The notes below the pieces were generated by a model. It worked only from the letters and a program-made list of their open reading frames with translations. It was not told the origin of the DNA and did not search any database. 64,000 nucleotides of DNA from Tenebrio molitor. Taxonomy: Eukaryota; Arthropoda; Insecta; Coleoptera; Tenebrionidae. The number at the start of each line of letters is the position of its first letter. Within the stretch, counting starts at the first letter, position 1. Location: the NCBI RefSeq assembly GCF_963966145.1, contig NC_091054.1, forward strand, positions 17,050,001 through 17,114,000, read 5' to 3'. Of the stretch, positions 20,390 to 30,205 are shown in pieces. A program made the translations under genes and the position numbers.

Positions 20390-21260
20390 CAGCTAAAAAT
20401 GCCTATGGGCGATGGAAAATCTTCGACTCTTCTGCCGATCATGTGCCATACATGTTCAATCGGCGATAAATGTGGGGACCTTGCAGGCCATGACAGTAAA
20501 TTGACGGTATTTTCACTAAAAACTCTGTGTTACTCTTGCAATGTATGGCCTAGCGTTGTCTTGCTGAAAAACACTGTTGCGATGCCTTTGAAGGTACGGC
20601 AACAAAACTGGCTCCAAAAATTCGTTAATGTGCCGGGCCGCATTCAGACTTAAATGAAGACTAGAAGTGACCGGCTTCCAAAGTGTATTGCACCCCAAAC
20701 CATAACACCAGGTGTTACACCAGAGTGGCGTCGAAATGTAGATTGCAAATTTAGCCTTTGCCTCCTGTCTTCTGACACGCAATCGTCCATCAGATTGTCA
20801 TAGGCAAAACCGAGATTCATCACTAAAGATGATTTGGTGCTATTCATCGATCCAATGCTCACTCAGCGTACCCACTCGAGCCTGGCAACTCGATGCTCTG
20901 GGGTTAAAGGAAGCCGAACAATTGGTTGTTATGAGGCTAAGCCATGTGAACGGATTCTGCGATAAATTGTTCGCATAGAGACCTGTATTTCCAAAACAGT
21001 CCTCTAAGTAGCCTCCACCGACCGAGTTGTCTCAAACGGCTTAACTGAAGCCAATCGCCGAAAACGCCTCTCTTTACGTTCATTCGTAATTCGTGGCCAA
21101 CCACTACCTTTTCTAAGCCTTTCTGAGCAATGCTGGAATGACTGTAGAGTCACCTCGACTCAATCTTCTGGCAATTTCACGAAAGGATCAGTTCGACCCC
21201 TCTCAAAAGGAGTTAATTGATTGTAATGCTGATTACGACGAACGTGGGGCATGACAACGA
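20390..21260 (-). pseudogene. Tc1-like transposase, second element (decayed)
   Basis: Reading leftwards: an N-terminal helix-turn-helix region (LTPFERGRTDPF, WPRITNERKERRFRRLA), the first catalytic region FSDESRF decayed near 20830, GVTPGVMVWGAIHFGSRS, INEFLEPVLLPYLQRHRNS, FQQDNARPYIAR with the second aspartate, and WPARSPHLSPIEHVWHMIGR with the third acidic residue. At least four frame changes or stops separate these. The family's SPDLSP is SPHLSP here. I could not find a convincing TIR pair. It is not the same copy as 4257-4860. Confidence 0.8.
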
Positions 21261-21429
21261 CATAAGTAAAGGAAATCAACATCTAAACTGTCACTAATCA
21301 TTAACTTTGGTACACACGGAACAAGAGAATGTACCTGACAAAAAACATCGAAGAAGTTCGTTGTTCATGATAAAATTTTAATCATTTATTCCTACATTTC
21401 AGGTGTATATGTTACGGTAAGAGTGCAAA

Positions 21430-22090
21430 AAGGGTCAATGTGCACATCCACCGGCTTATATGTACATTGACGAGCAGAACCGGCTAATGTGCGTAAATTA
21501 TCTGTGATACTTTCACCGGTCAATGTGTACAGTGTCCTAGTACTTCTAGAAAATGTTTATTCCACTACTTAAATAAAAATGCAATTGATACCAAGATGTT
21601 CATAGATATATTATAGGTCTGTACGATGTATGTAATTAGCTATAAAATATGGTTTATTAAAAAACGACAAAATAATCTATTAAAATTGAAAATAAATTAA
21701 TAATTGAAATTTTTTTTTAAGAAAACCAAATTGCTATTTAGTCCTTGTTGCGACAGGGCTACCGTGGCATTTAGAATTGCGCACTATCAATGAAGCTTCA
21801 CAGTGGCACATTTTGGTGTGGCATTTTCACCTGCATCCGCATTTCTTAAAACCTGCACTGTTATGTCGTTTCAACCTAAACCTAACCTCAGACCAGCCGG
21901 TATCCACATTCGCCGGTTATTCTGCGTGTTGGCTTCAGTCATACCCGCCTCCGGTAAATGTGCACATAATCCATGTTTGCAAGGTGAATGTGCCAAAACG
22001 ATGACCGAAAATGATTGCTATGCACATTTGCCAACGTAATAGGACATTATGAACATTTACCGGTAGATGTGGACATTCACCTCCCTACGC
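21430..22090. mobile_element. Non-autonomous DNA transposon with subterminal repeats
   Basis: The left end reads GGGTCAATGTGCACATCCAC followed by CGG. The complement of the right end reads AGGTGAATGTCCACATCTAC followed by CGG. Variants of AATGTGCACAT next to CCGG recur at least six times near both ends (for example 21465, 21490, 21955, 22020). Such subterminal repeats are typical of transposase-binding arrays. The interior is non-coding. Confidence 0.5.
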
Positions 22091-22159
22091 AGTTTTCCAC
22101 CACTAAAATTTCAATTTCATACGATCATTTGGGTGCTCTACTTTTTGTGGCAATCAGTC

Positions 22160-22700
22160 TAGTAAGAACAATAAATAATGAAATTATCGAGCGACGTTTA
22201 GCTAACAATAAGCTGCCAAATAAGGAATGAAAGATTTTAGAAGTCACGGCCGTTAATGAAATGGAAAACGAATTTCACCGTTACTCCGGGACTTGGACCT
22301 AGTGATGGCTGAAGTCTAAATTCGTACAGGAGAGCCTCGGGGACAACGTCGATCAGCAGACACCGACGTGGATGTAGAACCGTTCTTCGACGTTCAGTTC
22401 GGTTGAACCTTACGCGGTGGGGTTGCAAATGCGCAGTCCAGGCTTGGGTCTGGAATTCCTGAAGATTCCTCGCTCCAAGCAGCCCTCGTCGACTCCACCA
22501 CGATATCACGCCAGCACCTACGGTACTCTAAATCACCCCCCTTGACTCCCCTTTTGGACCCTTATAAAAGATTTAAACAAAAAATCGTGAACTTCTTCGA
22601 CTCTCCCTGGTTCCCGTTTTATATCTTTCGCCCCTCTCACGTGGGTCTTTTCCGGCTGATACGGAAATCGCCACTGGCACTCACATCTAGAACACAAAGC
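22160..22700 (-). repeat. Promoter-bearing dispersed repeat (family alpha), copy 3
   Basis: Same landmarks as 960-1740 (GACTTGGACCTAGTGATGGC, GGAATTCCTGAAGA). On the minus strand the TATA-like GATATAAAAC lies near 22617-22626, but similarity stops near 22690 before the GAA/TTC array, so this copy lacks the heat-shock element. Confidence 0.6.
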
Positions 22701-22707
22701 CTTAAGG

Positions 22708-22902
22708 TTAAAGCAGCAATTGTTTTTGATCGTGAGGTCGGGGACCGGTAATCTCGCCACCAGTAATTACCTTAATCTTTTGCGCATCTCCTTTGAGTAA
22801 AATCCCATCGGTAATTTCGCCACCAATATTTTTCAATACATTTTTATTGAGGGTCATACCCAATAAGGGTGGATTTAAGTAACTACCTGACACCTGACCC
22901 AA
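22708..22902 (-). CDS. Small open frame with two internal repeats, unknown
   Basis: The encoded peptide contains NIGGEITDGILLKG and VITGGEITGP, two related units reflecting an imperfect DNA repeat of about 65 bp around GGTAATTTCGCCACCA. It may be a fragment of a mobile-element gene next to the MULE remains. I do not recognise it and coding status is uncertain. Confidence 0.2.
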   Translation of the reverse strand: MGQVSGSYLNPPLLGMTLNKNVLKNIGGEITDGILLKGDAQKIKVITGGEITGPRPHDQKQLLL

Positions 22903-23112
22903 CTTTGGGAAATTCGAATTTGTACAAAAAGGTGGGGGACGGGGGAAATGCTTAGAATTTGCCTTACTTGTTTATTCCTCTTCCAATTAGTGTTAGTGAA
23001 GTATCCAGAGTATTCATTATGGATATTAAAATTATTTCGAGTATTCGCGGTAAAAACATGTTGGTGGTTGAAAATTATAAATTTAGTTTTCATAAAATAA
23101 TAATTAAAAAGA

Positions 23113-23423
23113 TGTCAGATTAGAAAAATACGCAGATTATTTAGTTGATACTTATATCTCTGAAGATTCACTTTTCCCACCACACTACAAATGCATGTGA
23201 ATCATTTCATCATAATTTTAATGACTCTATGTATAAAGCACATCCAAATTTATTTGTGTTTTTCGAAAAACTGAAAGAATTTCAAACAGACACTTGTGTG
23301 AAAATACAAAGTCTACATTTGGTAGCAAAAATTCATAATAAGCATGTCAGAGACAGACAAAAATTTATAAATAATATGATAAAACGACATAATAATAAAG
23401 AATTAAGTAGATTAGAATTTTAA
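23113..23423 (+). pseudogene. MULE transposase C-terminal fragment, copy 2
   Basis: The frame near 23113 reads YADYLVDTYISEDS. After a small deletion and frame change comes TTNACESFHHNFNDSMYKAH, then FFEKLKEFQTDTCVKIQS. This parallels the C-terminal part of the MULE transposase at 24424-26346 (NACESFHSHFKSNFYGSHPS). The conserved Glu of the DDE triad in NACESFH is kept. It is a truncated relic. Confidence 0.75.
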
Positions 23424-23524
23424 AATGTGTATCTTTCCATTGTATTCTTAAATAATAAATTGTTTTTCCATATACATGCATTTACTTGTTTTAATTTTCC
23501 TGTCTCAGATACAGAAATATTTAT

Positions 23525-23600
23525 GTCGGCCGTCCGTCGGCGCCGTCCCTATGGGCGGCGGCAGCCGAGTTCCTCCCGGCGGGCGGTCAGAAATTTTCAG
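23525..23600. other. Isolated GC-rich hairpin
   Basis: Inside AT-rich DNA, this segment is almost pure G+C around CGCCGTCCCTATGGGCGGCG, a tight stem-loop. No partner is seen in the window. Confidence 0.35.
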
Positions 23601-23759
23601 GTCTTGTAGCAGGTAGTGAACGGTAAGGGATTAGCGCTGGTGATAAGAATGATGGGGTAATTAGGAATTACATTACCTTTCCTAAAATATTAAATTAAAG
23701 ATTTCTTTATAAGAAGACATACTTCTTGCGACCAATGATTAAAACCATCTCTTTTTTGG

Positions 23760-24146
23760 TGGGGTGTAGGGGTAAATCTCACTTATAAATAGGCCCATTT
23801 CAAAGTAAAATTTTTAGTTTAATTATTTCTTTAAAAGGGTCAGCATGGAAACTGAGTGAAAAAGGTAAACTTGTAGTGAATGGTGCGAAATTTTGTCAAG
23901 CCAGAGAGTTATGTAATAAGTGATAACTGATAACCGTATACGTTGGAGATGTGTTCAAAAGTTTTTTTATTGCAAAAATAGATATACCTCGGTTTTTTCT
24001 TAAATGACTAGGTAATATTATTGTTTAATATAAAAACAGTGCTAGGCTTTGTAATTTTCACAAAAATTAAATTAACAGGGGGTTGAAAAATTTGCATGTA
24101 AAACCCTATGGCCAGTCTTAAAAAAAACTCACTGTATACTCATATC
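23760..24146 (+). repeat. Duplicated FLYWCH leader followed by a transposon end
   Basis: 23780-23990 duplicates 24365-24560, including AAATAGGCCCATTTCAAAG and the FLYWCH start (GTAGTGAATGGTGC), with internal indels. From 24000 to 24146 the sequence is the inverse of 54027-54170, with an end reading TA then CAGTGAGTTTTTTTTAAGAC on the minus strand. It is therefore one end of a TIR transposon. Confidence 0.55.
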
Positions 24147-24227
24147 ATGTACATAAATAGAGTATAATTTGTAAATGCCGTAAGTATGTCATTTTAGTTT
24201 ACCCTTGTAAATATAGATATTTATGCA

Positions 24228-24340
24228 TTAAGGGAGATATGAACATGATTTTTCCCTAAGGTTGACGTGGTTATAATCCGAGGGCCTTTGGCCCGAGTCA
24301 ACCGAGGGGAAAAACATGAATATCTCCCGTGGTGCATACA
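24228..24340. repeat. Foldback repeat with loop CCGAGGGCCTTTGGCCCGAG
   Basis: Outer arms are GGGAGATATGAACATG and CATGAATATCTCCC. Inner arms are GGTTGAC and GTCAACC. The loop is itself palindromic (CCGAGGGCC and GGCCCGAG). A nearly identical loop logic occurs at 61430-61470 (ACGAGGGCGCTAGCCCGAGG) with unrelated arms. Confidence 0.65.
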
Positions 24341-24423
24341 ATATTTTATTTTTTAGTCTACTCATAAATAGGCCCATTTCAAAGCAAAATTTTAAGTTTA
24401 ATTTTTTCTTTAAAAGCATCAGC

Positions 24424-26346
24424 ATGGAAGTTAAACATATTTTGAGTGAAAAAGGTAAACAACTGTTTGTAGTGAATGGTGCTAAATTTTGTCAAGCTAG
24501 AAAGTTAAGTGATAACCGTATACGTTGGAGATGTGTTCAAAAGTTTTGTACTGCAAAAATATACACTCAAGGTAATATCTTAAATTATTTTACAATAATA
24601 TCATTCATAAGTCACGTTACTTGCGATTGCAGAAAACAAAGTTGTTTGCACGGATTTAGTGCATAATCAATCATAATACGGATGGATCTTCAATATTAAA
24701 ACAACAAATCAACAACAGTGTAAAAAGAAAAGCACAAGAAGATATCTGTGAAAGACCAGCCAAACTTATTCACCAAGAAATTGCTAATGCGACTCAAGAT
24801 TGTTCAGACGAAACGGTAGATATGCGTGCTCTTGAAAATATTAGAAAAAATATTTATGCGGCTAGACGCTCTATTTTACCACCACTGCCGAAAAATATAG
24901 GAGACGTACATGATGCTTTAAATACAATGCAAGTTGAAACCATAAAAAATGATAATTTCTTGCTGGTTAATGATTCTGTCACAAACATAATTATATTTTC
25001 TTGTTTCACTAATTTACAATTTTTATGCTCGGTCAATGTCCTATATGTAGATGGTACATTTCAATACTGCACGAAATTTTTCTGTCAATTATACAGGGTG
25101 TTTTCGAAGTTGAGGCGTTCCTTTTAACATGTGATAGTATGCGTTGTTCTAAAGAATTTTAGCCAAAATCACCTTAGTAAAATGTGTACGGCAATGAAGA
25201 TACAATAAGTTAATTTTTTTGAAATTTTTGAAACCGGTCCTGCTCAAATTTGCGCTGATTTGTTAGAAATTGGAATTGACAAAAAAAAAATCAAATGAGC
25301 ATGGACGTTAATCAAAACTACTGTTAGAGTTGTCATCTAATTAGTCGAAATGGCTTTATTATTAGGAAAATAATGAGCTCACAGATATGTTGCAAATGCA
25401 TGGGCAATGTTATCACATTATCAGAATGCATCTGCAGCGTCCAGAGAGTATTGCAAAGCGATTTCCGGAAAGACACCATTCTGGGCCAGGTTAGTTATTA
25501 ATCTAGTACAGCGGAGAAATGGACAGGACCGGACTTAAAATTTTAGAAAACAATAAAAATATACAATCAATTATCTCCGTGAATACAAACATTTTACTAA
25601 GAAGATTTAGGCTAAAATTCTTAAGAATAATGTGTAGTACCTCGTGTTACAAGGAACGCGTCAACTTTGAGAACACCCTGTATACAATTCATGGGTACAA
25701 AAATAGCCAATATATACCGTTAGTTTTTGCTCTCCTTCCTAATAAAAGTAGTGCTGTATATTGCCACATGTGGAAATTCATTTTAGAAAAATGTGGGGAG
25801 TTTAACCTTACATTTGAACCAAAAGAAATTTTTGTTGCATATAGCAATTAGGGAAACATTTCCATTAGTAAAAATTAGTGGCTGTTTGTTTCACTTAAAG
25901 CAAGCGTGGTACCGTAAACTCCAAAATTTAGGTTTAGCTAAATTTTATATGGACAGACAGTCCGAAATAGGAAAATGGGTAAAACACATTTTTGGTTTGC
26001 CGTATTTACCTCCAGAAGATGTTAGGGACTGCTTTTTAGAATTAATGGAAGTTATCCCTGTTAGTGAAAATTTAACAAAATTTGCAGATTATCTAGTAGA
26101 TAATTACATAGAAGATGATTGCAGTTTCAATCCTCATATGTGGGCTGATTTTTCAGCAAGTACAATTCGAACAACAAATGCCTGTGAAAGTTTTCATTCG
26201 CATTTTAAAAGTAATTTTTACGGCAGTCATCCTTCTATTTATATATTTGTAAAAACATTATTAAGTTTTCAAACTTTTACCTATGCAAAAATAAAGAGCG
26301 CACACAATAGCAGAAAAATGATTAGATCCAACATACGAAAAAAATA
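24424..26346 (+). pseudogene. Mutator-like (MULE) transposase with FLYWCH zinc finger, interrupted
   Basis: ATG at 24424 starts a FLYWCH domain (FVVNGAKFCQARKLSDNRIRWRC, WRC...C). An intron-like gap with GT at 24572 and AG at 24632 follows, then a linker (24822 onward) and the MULE DDE domain: VLYVDGTFQYC with the first aspartate, FALLPNKSSAVYCHMW, GCLFHLKQAWYRKL, and NACESFHSHF with the Glu. A 587-bp MITE splits it at 25094-25680. A small insertion near 24670 and a frameshift near 25850 (where the second Asp is expected) also break it. Confidence 0.85.
25094..25680. mobile_element. 587-bp mariner-type deletion derivative inserted in the MULE gene
   Basis: TA at 25092-25093 and 25681-25682. 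The left end is CAGGGTGTTTTCGAAGTTGA and the complement of the right end is CAGGGTGTTCTCAAAGTTGA. Inside, the plus strand near 25370-25490 reads NELTDMLQMHGQ and KRFPERHHSGP, resembling the N-terminal region of mariner-type transposases of the DUF4817 group. Removing the insert and one TA restores the MULE frame exactly (CQLY then TIHG). Confidence 0.75.
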
Positions 26347-26399
26347 AGATTCTCTAGGTAATCTAATTGAACATTTTAAAAACGGTCATATAAATAGAG

Positions 26400-26935
26400 T
26401 ACAATTTGTAAATGCCGCATGTCATTTTAATTTACCCTTGTAAATATTGTAAATAAAATTGTTACTTCCCTCATCAGTGTATTTATTGCCAAGTCCAAGC
26501 AAAATAATTATAATCTACCAGGGCTATCTATCTACCACCCGAAGTTAATAAAAGTGAATTTTTTGCGACAGCTTGACAATCCAACATCCTGCATCGAAAT
26601 TTCTCTCGTTTGGCGTACAACAACATCGGACAATCGGTGCCACTATCGAAGAGCTCGTCAGATTACTTTAATGTTTAATGTATCCGTGAATTTAAATAAC
26701 CGTTCCTTAAACCAAAGGTTAATATTTTAACCATAGATATTAACAGAGATACATCTAACTCAAAGTCACTCACTTGAGTCACTTCTGCAATTCTGCAGTG
26801 AAATTGAAATCACTGAATGCAACTGCCCACTCGACTCTTCCGATGCGCGCGCCGCGTGACGCTCAAACTTGACGAAATTTCGTGACGGCGAACCTCGAAC
26901 TTGGCTCCGTATAAATGTTTTCAACATTAAAACAT
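26400..26935. other. No gene recognised
   Basis: This may include the 3' part of the MULE up to about 26480 (the block TACAATTTGTAAATGCCG also occurs at 24165). The rest is unique-looking. Confidence 0.35.
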
Positions 26936-26938
26936 TTT

Positions 26939-27199
26939 TCATGCCGCCGGCCGTTATCGACGGTTTTGCATGATTCAAAATCCGCCGGGAACGTAAAATT
27001 CCCGGCCTAGTACTTACAAAAGTGACCTTAACTAAAAATTCGCAAGAAAATGGGCAGGCAGCATTGATATAGCCAACGGACTCCGTTTCGGCTCAGGGAC
27101 GCGAGGGTCGCGGGTTCGATTCCGCTTGTGAAACAAATTTTTTACTTTTTAAAAATGATTTAAATTTGTCGGCATGAAAAATTTTGTAGATTACACGTT
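26939..27199 (+). repeat. Composite SINE type B: tRNA-like head inside inverted ends, copy 1
   Basis: It begins CATGCCGCCGGCCGTTATCG and has an inverse-matching CGGCATGAAA near the far end. In the middle lies the same tRNA-like segment as SINE type A (TAGCCAACGGACTCCGTTTC, then GGTTCGATTCC). Beyond CGGCATG the copies stay similar to GATTACACG. Copy 2 is at 29870-30118. Confidence 0.65.
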
Positions 27200-29480
27200 G
27201 AGATACCCGCTTTTGAATTCAAACTAACCGCCAATAAAAGCTACGGTAGTACTGGGTACCGTCGGCGACCGCTTGGGGGCGGGGGTGAGAGTCGACAGGG
27301 GATGAACGGCCATGTTTTTTTTGGAGACACTTTTGTCTTGACTGCAGAGTAGTGCAGAAGTACGGTGTATTCTTCTGTGTTCAAATTGTGCGATTTTAGT
27401 TGTTTTTTTTTAATTATTGAACTGTGCTAAATGTTGCTGTCCAGCTTCTGTTTTTGTACTAGGTATGTGTTTGGGGTACTAAAATTAATTCTGCTTCGCG
27501 CGAAATGTAGTTTAACAATAATAAGACACAAATGGGTCGCACGTGGGTTTCCACCATGCTTTACAAAATCCACAATTACCTCGACCATCCCCATGTATTA
27601 CGCTTTTAACATTTATAAGCTTGCGAAGGAGCCTAAGGTAGTTTGGTTCTAGCTTTGCAAATTTTATAAAATCGTACGGCTCACGTTTTTTTTGTAAACT
27701 CAGATGTAACAATTCACTAACGTTCCTAAAAGAAAAAGGGCACCAAGTTTTAGCCTGGGTCTGTGGCTTTCACTTTTTAAGCGCACTCCCTCATTTTTGA
27801 TCCCCTTTTAATTATTCCGAGTGACGCTTTTGGTGTGATAAGTACCTAGTTATTGTTCAACACTTTAATCAAAATTTCAAAGTTTTCACTTTCCATCCCG
27901 GTAGCAACCAAATGTGTTTATATTTCAGGTGTCTCCATGGGTTTTTCCTTAGCTAGGGATCTACTACATTTAGTCCCGGGGCGCCCTCCATATTATTATT
28001 GTCGATGAACCGGCTCTAATATGCTAGGGTCGACCGGATTATGTTTTTTTATTTTTATGTATGTGTTAATGGTTGTTACCACCTTTCCATCCCAATTGTT
28101 CCCAAGTGTTCTTAGATAGCTCTGTCAACAAATATTTGTCGCGTTTCTTTTTTGTTTGCTTTTTCCAGTTTGCTGTGATACGGTTGTGAAACTTCATCAC
28201 TCATTTTGAGTATGTCTGTGGACGTTTGGGCCATCCGTTTTCATAAGACCAATGGGATGACGTTTTTGACAAGTACCTGCGGCACTTGCGTGGTCGGTAC
28301 CGGAAGGCGCCACCGGGCATTCCTTGTTGGGTGATCGGTGCAAGTAGAAGCCGAGACAACCCGTGTGCTGCTCCTTCGAGTCTACCCCACGTTCGTTGGA
28401 AATCCGACCTTTTTGGAGCCGTGTTGGAGTGTTCCCGGGCCAAGTGTCGTCTTTTCCCTCGTCGGACGGATCGGGACGTGGAGCTCTGGACTCGTCAGGA
28501 CCGACCACGCTCAAGCGGATCAGCGACGTGGTTGTCGGGAGAAAAAGCCGAACCTTTTTTTCGCCGTATCGTTCGCCGTATGGTACAGTTTTTGTGGTCG
28601 GAGGTTATCCTCTTGTTTCAGGTTTGACGCCTGCAGCGGAGTCATTTTCATCGCCGGGACTCCTCGAGGACAGTGCGCACTGGACCATCGCGGAGCTCTG
28701 CCGGGATCCATCGACCCCTGTGAGGTAGGTCCCTGTATGAAGGGGTAACTTCCGACATCTTCTGGTGTGGCGAACGACACCCCCCATTGGTCTTACGAGT
28801 GTGCCTCATTCCTCTCTGTTTTTTTTGTTGTTTTTTTGTTCAAGGACTCACGTCTCCACAGGCCACCCCTTGATTTAAATTTAATTTAAGTTTCTATTTT
28901 CTTTTTTTTTCTTATCTTCCATTTCATTTTGTTTAGAATCATTTTTTTGTGTTTTTTTAATAAAGGCTGAATGTTCTCCAGGGACACATACAAATTTAAT
29001 TAATCCCACCCCCCGAACCCCGACCTTCTCGGCTTGAGCTAGTCCGCGGTCGAAAGTGGCGTAACAGCTGTAAATGTAAATTCTTGACCTTACCGCGAGG
29101 GTCTCTCTCTGTTTGAGGGGTTTTGTTTCCTCTAACCTCCAAGTGTTGAACACGACCTCGCGGCCCTCATAAAATTTGCACCCCAAGGGAGACCCAAAAA
29201 CCTAACGCTTGGCAGGACTTGAACGCTGGGTTATCCCCGAGCTCCATGGCACACTCCCGGAAATGTGATCAAGTCTATTTTCCCTGAGTCTGTGTAGCCT
29301 GACAAGCGCGTTTTGTTTTTTTTTTGCTTTGAAATAGTCATATTCAACTCAACCGATGAACTTAGAGTACCTCCATTTGTTGACTTAACGTAAAGCAGTT
29401 AGGACTTTTCTCTTAGCACTCAATCACGGGTAGGCGGGTAAGGATAGGCGCCACAGACCATGTTTTTGTAGCTGTGGACG
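27196..29480 (+). repeat. Large repeat unit, copy 1 (partner 55686-60080)
   Basis: Long similarity starts at TGAGATACCCGCTTTTGAAT and includes GCTTGGGGGCGGGGGTGA, CTGTCCAGCTTCTGTTTTTG, a block with CCCGGGGCGCCCTCCATATT and a 3' block around ACCGATGAACTTAGAGTACC. Copy 2 is split by a Harbinger-like element, and this copy by an 890-bp insertion (28177-29066). It may be a segmental duplication of a non-coding gene part or an unrecognised retroelement. No conserved long reading frame spans both copies. Confidence 0.6.
28177..29066. mobile_element. 890-bp GC-rich insertion flanked by GCTGT duplications
   Basis: GCTGT at 28172-28176 and 29067-29071 flanks this segment. Copy 2 of the host repeat has one GCTGT and no insert at the corresponding place (near 59660). 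The insert is clearly more GC-rich at 28230-28780 and holds several overlapping open frames (for example 28286-28627 and 28338-28748 plus, 28197-28514 minus) with no recognised domain. The ends read GATACGG and GTAACA. A 5-bp target duplication fits an LTR retrotransposon remnant, but this is uncertain. Confidence 0.5.
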
Positions 29481-29515
29481 CGTATTCCAAATATTGTTTA
29501 TCTAATCCCGTGGGA
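29454..29515 (+). pseudogene. Possible retrotransposon integrase-core fragment
   Basis: About 20 codons read ATDHVFVAVDAYSKYCLSNP. This resembles the start of the integrase core of LTR retrotransposons, where the Asp in VVD is the first catalytic residue. It is cut off by the palindromic region that follows. The fragment is short, so the match could be accidental. Confidence 0.3.
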
Positions 29516-29840
29516 TAAATGACACTTATCCCACTCATTTAAGTGGAATAAGGAACTTCATTACCTGACGCATTTCATTACTCCACTCAGTGGGATAAGC
29601 GAGCTTCATTACCCCACTCAGTGGGATAAGTAAGTCATTATTCCACTGAGTGGTGTAATGAAACTGGCGGAAATAAATCAGATTTACCTTTTTTTTTAAT
29701 TCGGGGCGGTCTTAGATAAAATTTTGTACATAACACGTGGGCTGAAGCATATTACAGGAAACTCGTGTGATTACAGATGAACTCGGGCTAACGCCCTCGT
29801 CATCTGCAATCTTCACACTCGAATCCTGTAATATTGCATT
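29500..29840. repeat. Cluster of palindromes with CCACTCAGTGGGATAA units
   Basis: 29500-29665 contains at least four GTGGGATAA/TTATCCCAC-type inverted units, including two near-identical CCACTCAGTGGGATAAG copies. From 29747 to 29830 there is a foldback with arms ATTACAGGA, CTCGTGTGA and TTACAGATGA against their complements, and the loop ACTCGGGCTAACGCCCTCG. Confidence 0.6.
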
Positions 29841-29869
29841 TATCCCACTAATTGTGTAAATAACTATTT

Positions 29870-30118
29870 CATGCCGCCGGTCGTTATCGACGGTTTTGCA
29901 TGATTCAAAATCCGCCGGGAACGTTAAATTCCCGGCCTAGTACTTATAAAAGTGACCTTGACTAGAGATTGGGCAGTCAGCATTGAATATAGCCAACGGA
30001 CTCCGTTTCGGCTCACAGACGCGAGGGTCGCGGGTTCGATTCCGCTTGTGAAACAAATTTTTTACTTTTTAAAAATGATTTAAATTGGTCGGCATGAAAC
30101 ATTTTGTGGATTACACGT
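29870..30118 (+). repeat. Composite SINE type B, copy 2
   Basis: It matches 26939-27199 throughout, including CATGCCGCCGGTCGTTATCG, the tRNA-like core with GGTTCGATTCC, CGGCATGAAAC and the end GATTACACG. Left flanks differ between the copies, confirming a left boundary at CATGCCG. Confidence 0.65.
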
Positions 30119-30205
30119 CCAGAAAATGTTTTGCGAGTGCTCGTGTAGCTTCGCCTCGGCTACGCAATATCACTCACACTCGCAAAATATCATTTTCTGA
30201 ACTTG
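30118..30205. repeat. Foldback repeat with loop GTAGCTTCGCCTCGGCTACG
   Basis: Arms CAGAAAATGTTTTGCGAGTG and the near-complement CACTCGCAAAATATCATTTTCTG surround a self-complementary loop. It abuts the composite SINE. Confidence 0.65.

Noticed and set aside
22708..22902. Host gene with internal repeats
   Set aside because: It is too short, lies between mobile-element remains, and the repeat exists at the DNA level. Listed with low confidence only.
28286..28748. Overlapping plus-strand open frames of 113, 136 and 121 codons
   Set aside because: High GC lowers stop frequency in all frames, long frames occur on both strands, and none shows a domain. Reported only as part of the insertion.
29500..29665. 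CRISPR-like array of repeated units
   Set aside because: The units are palindromic fragments at irregular spacing in a eukaryotic genome, without spacers of constant length or cas genes.
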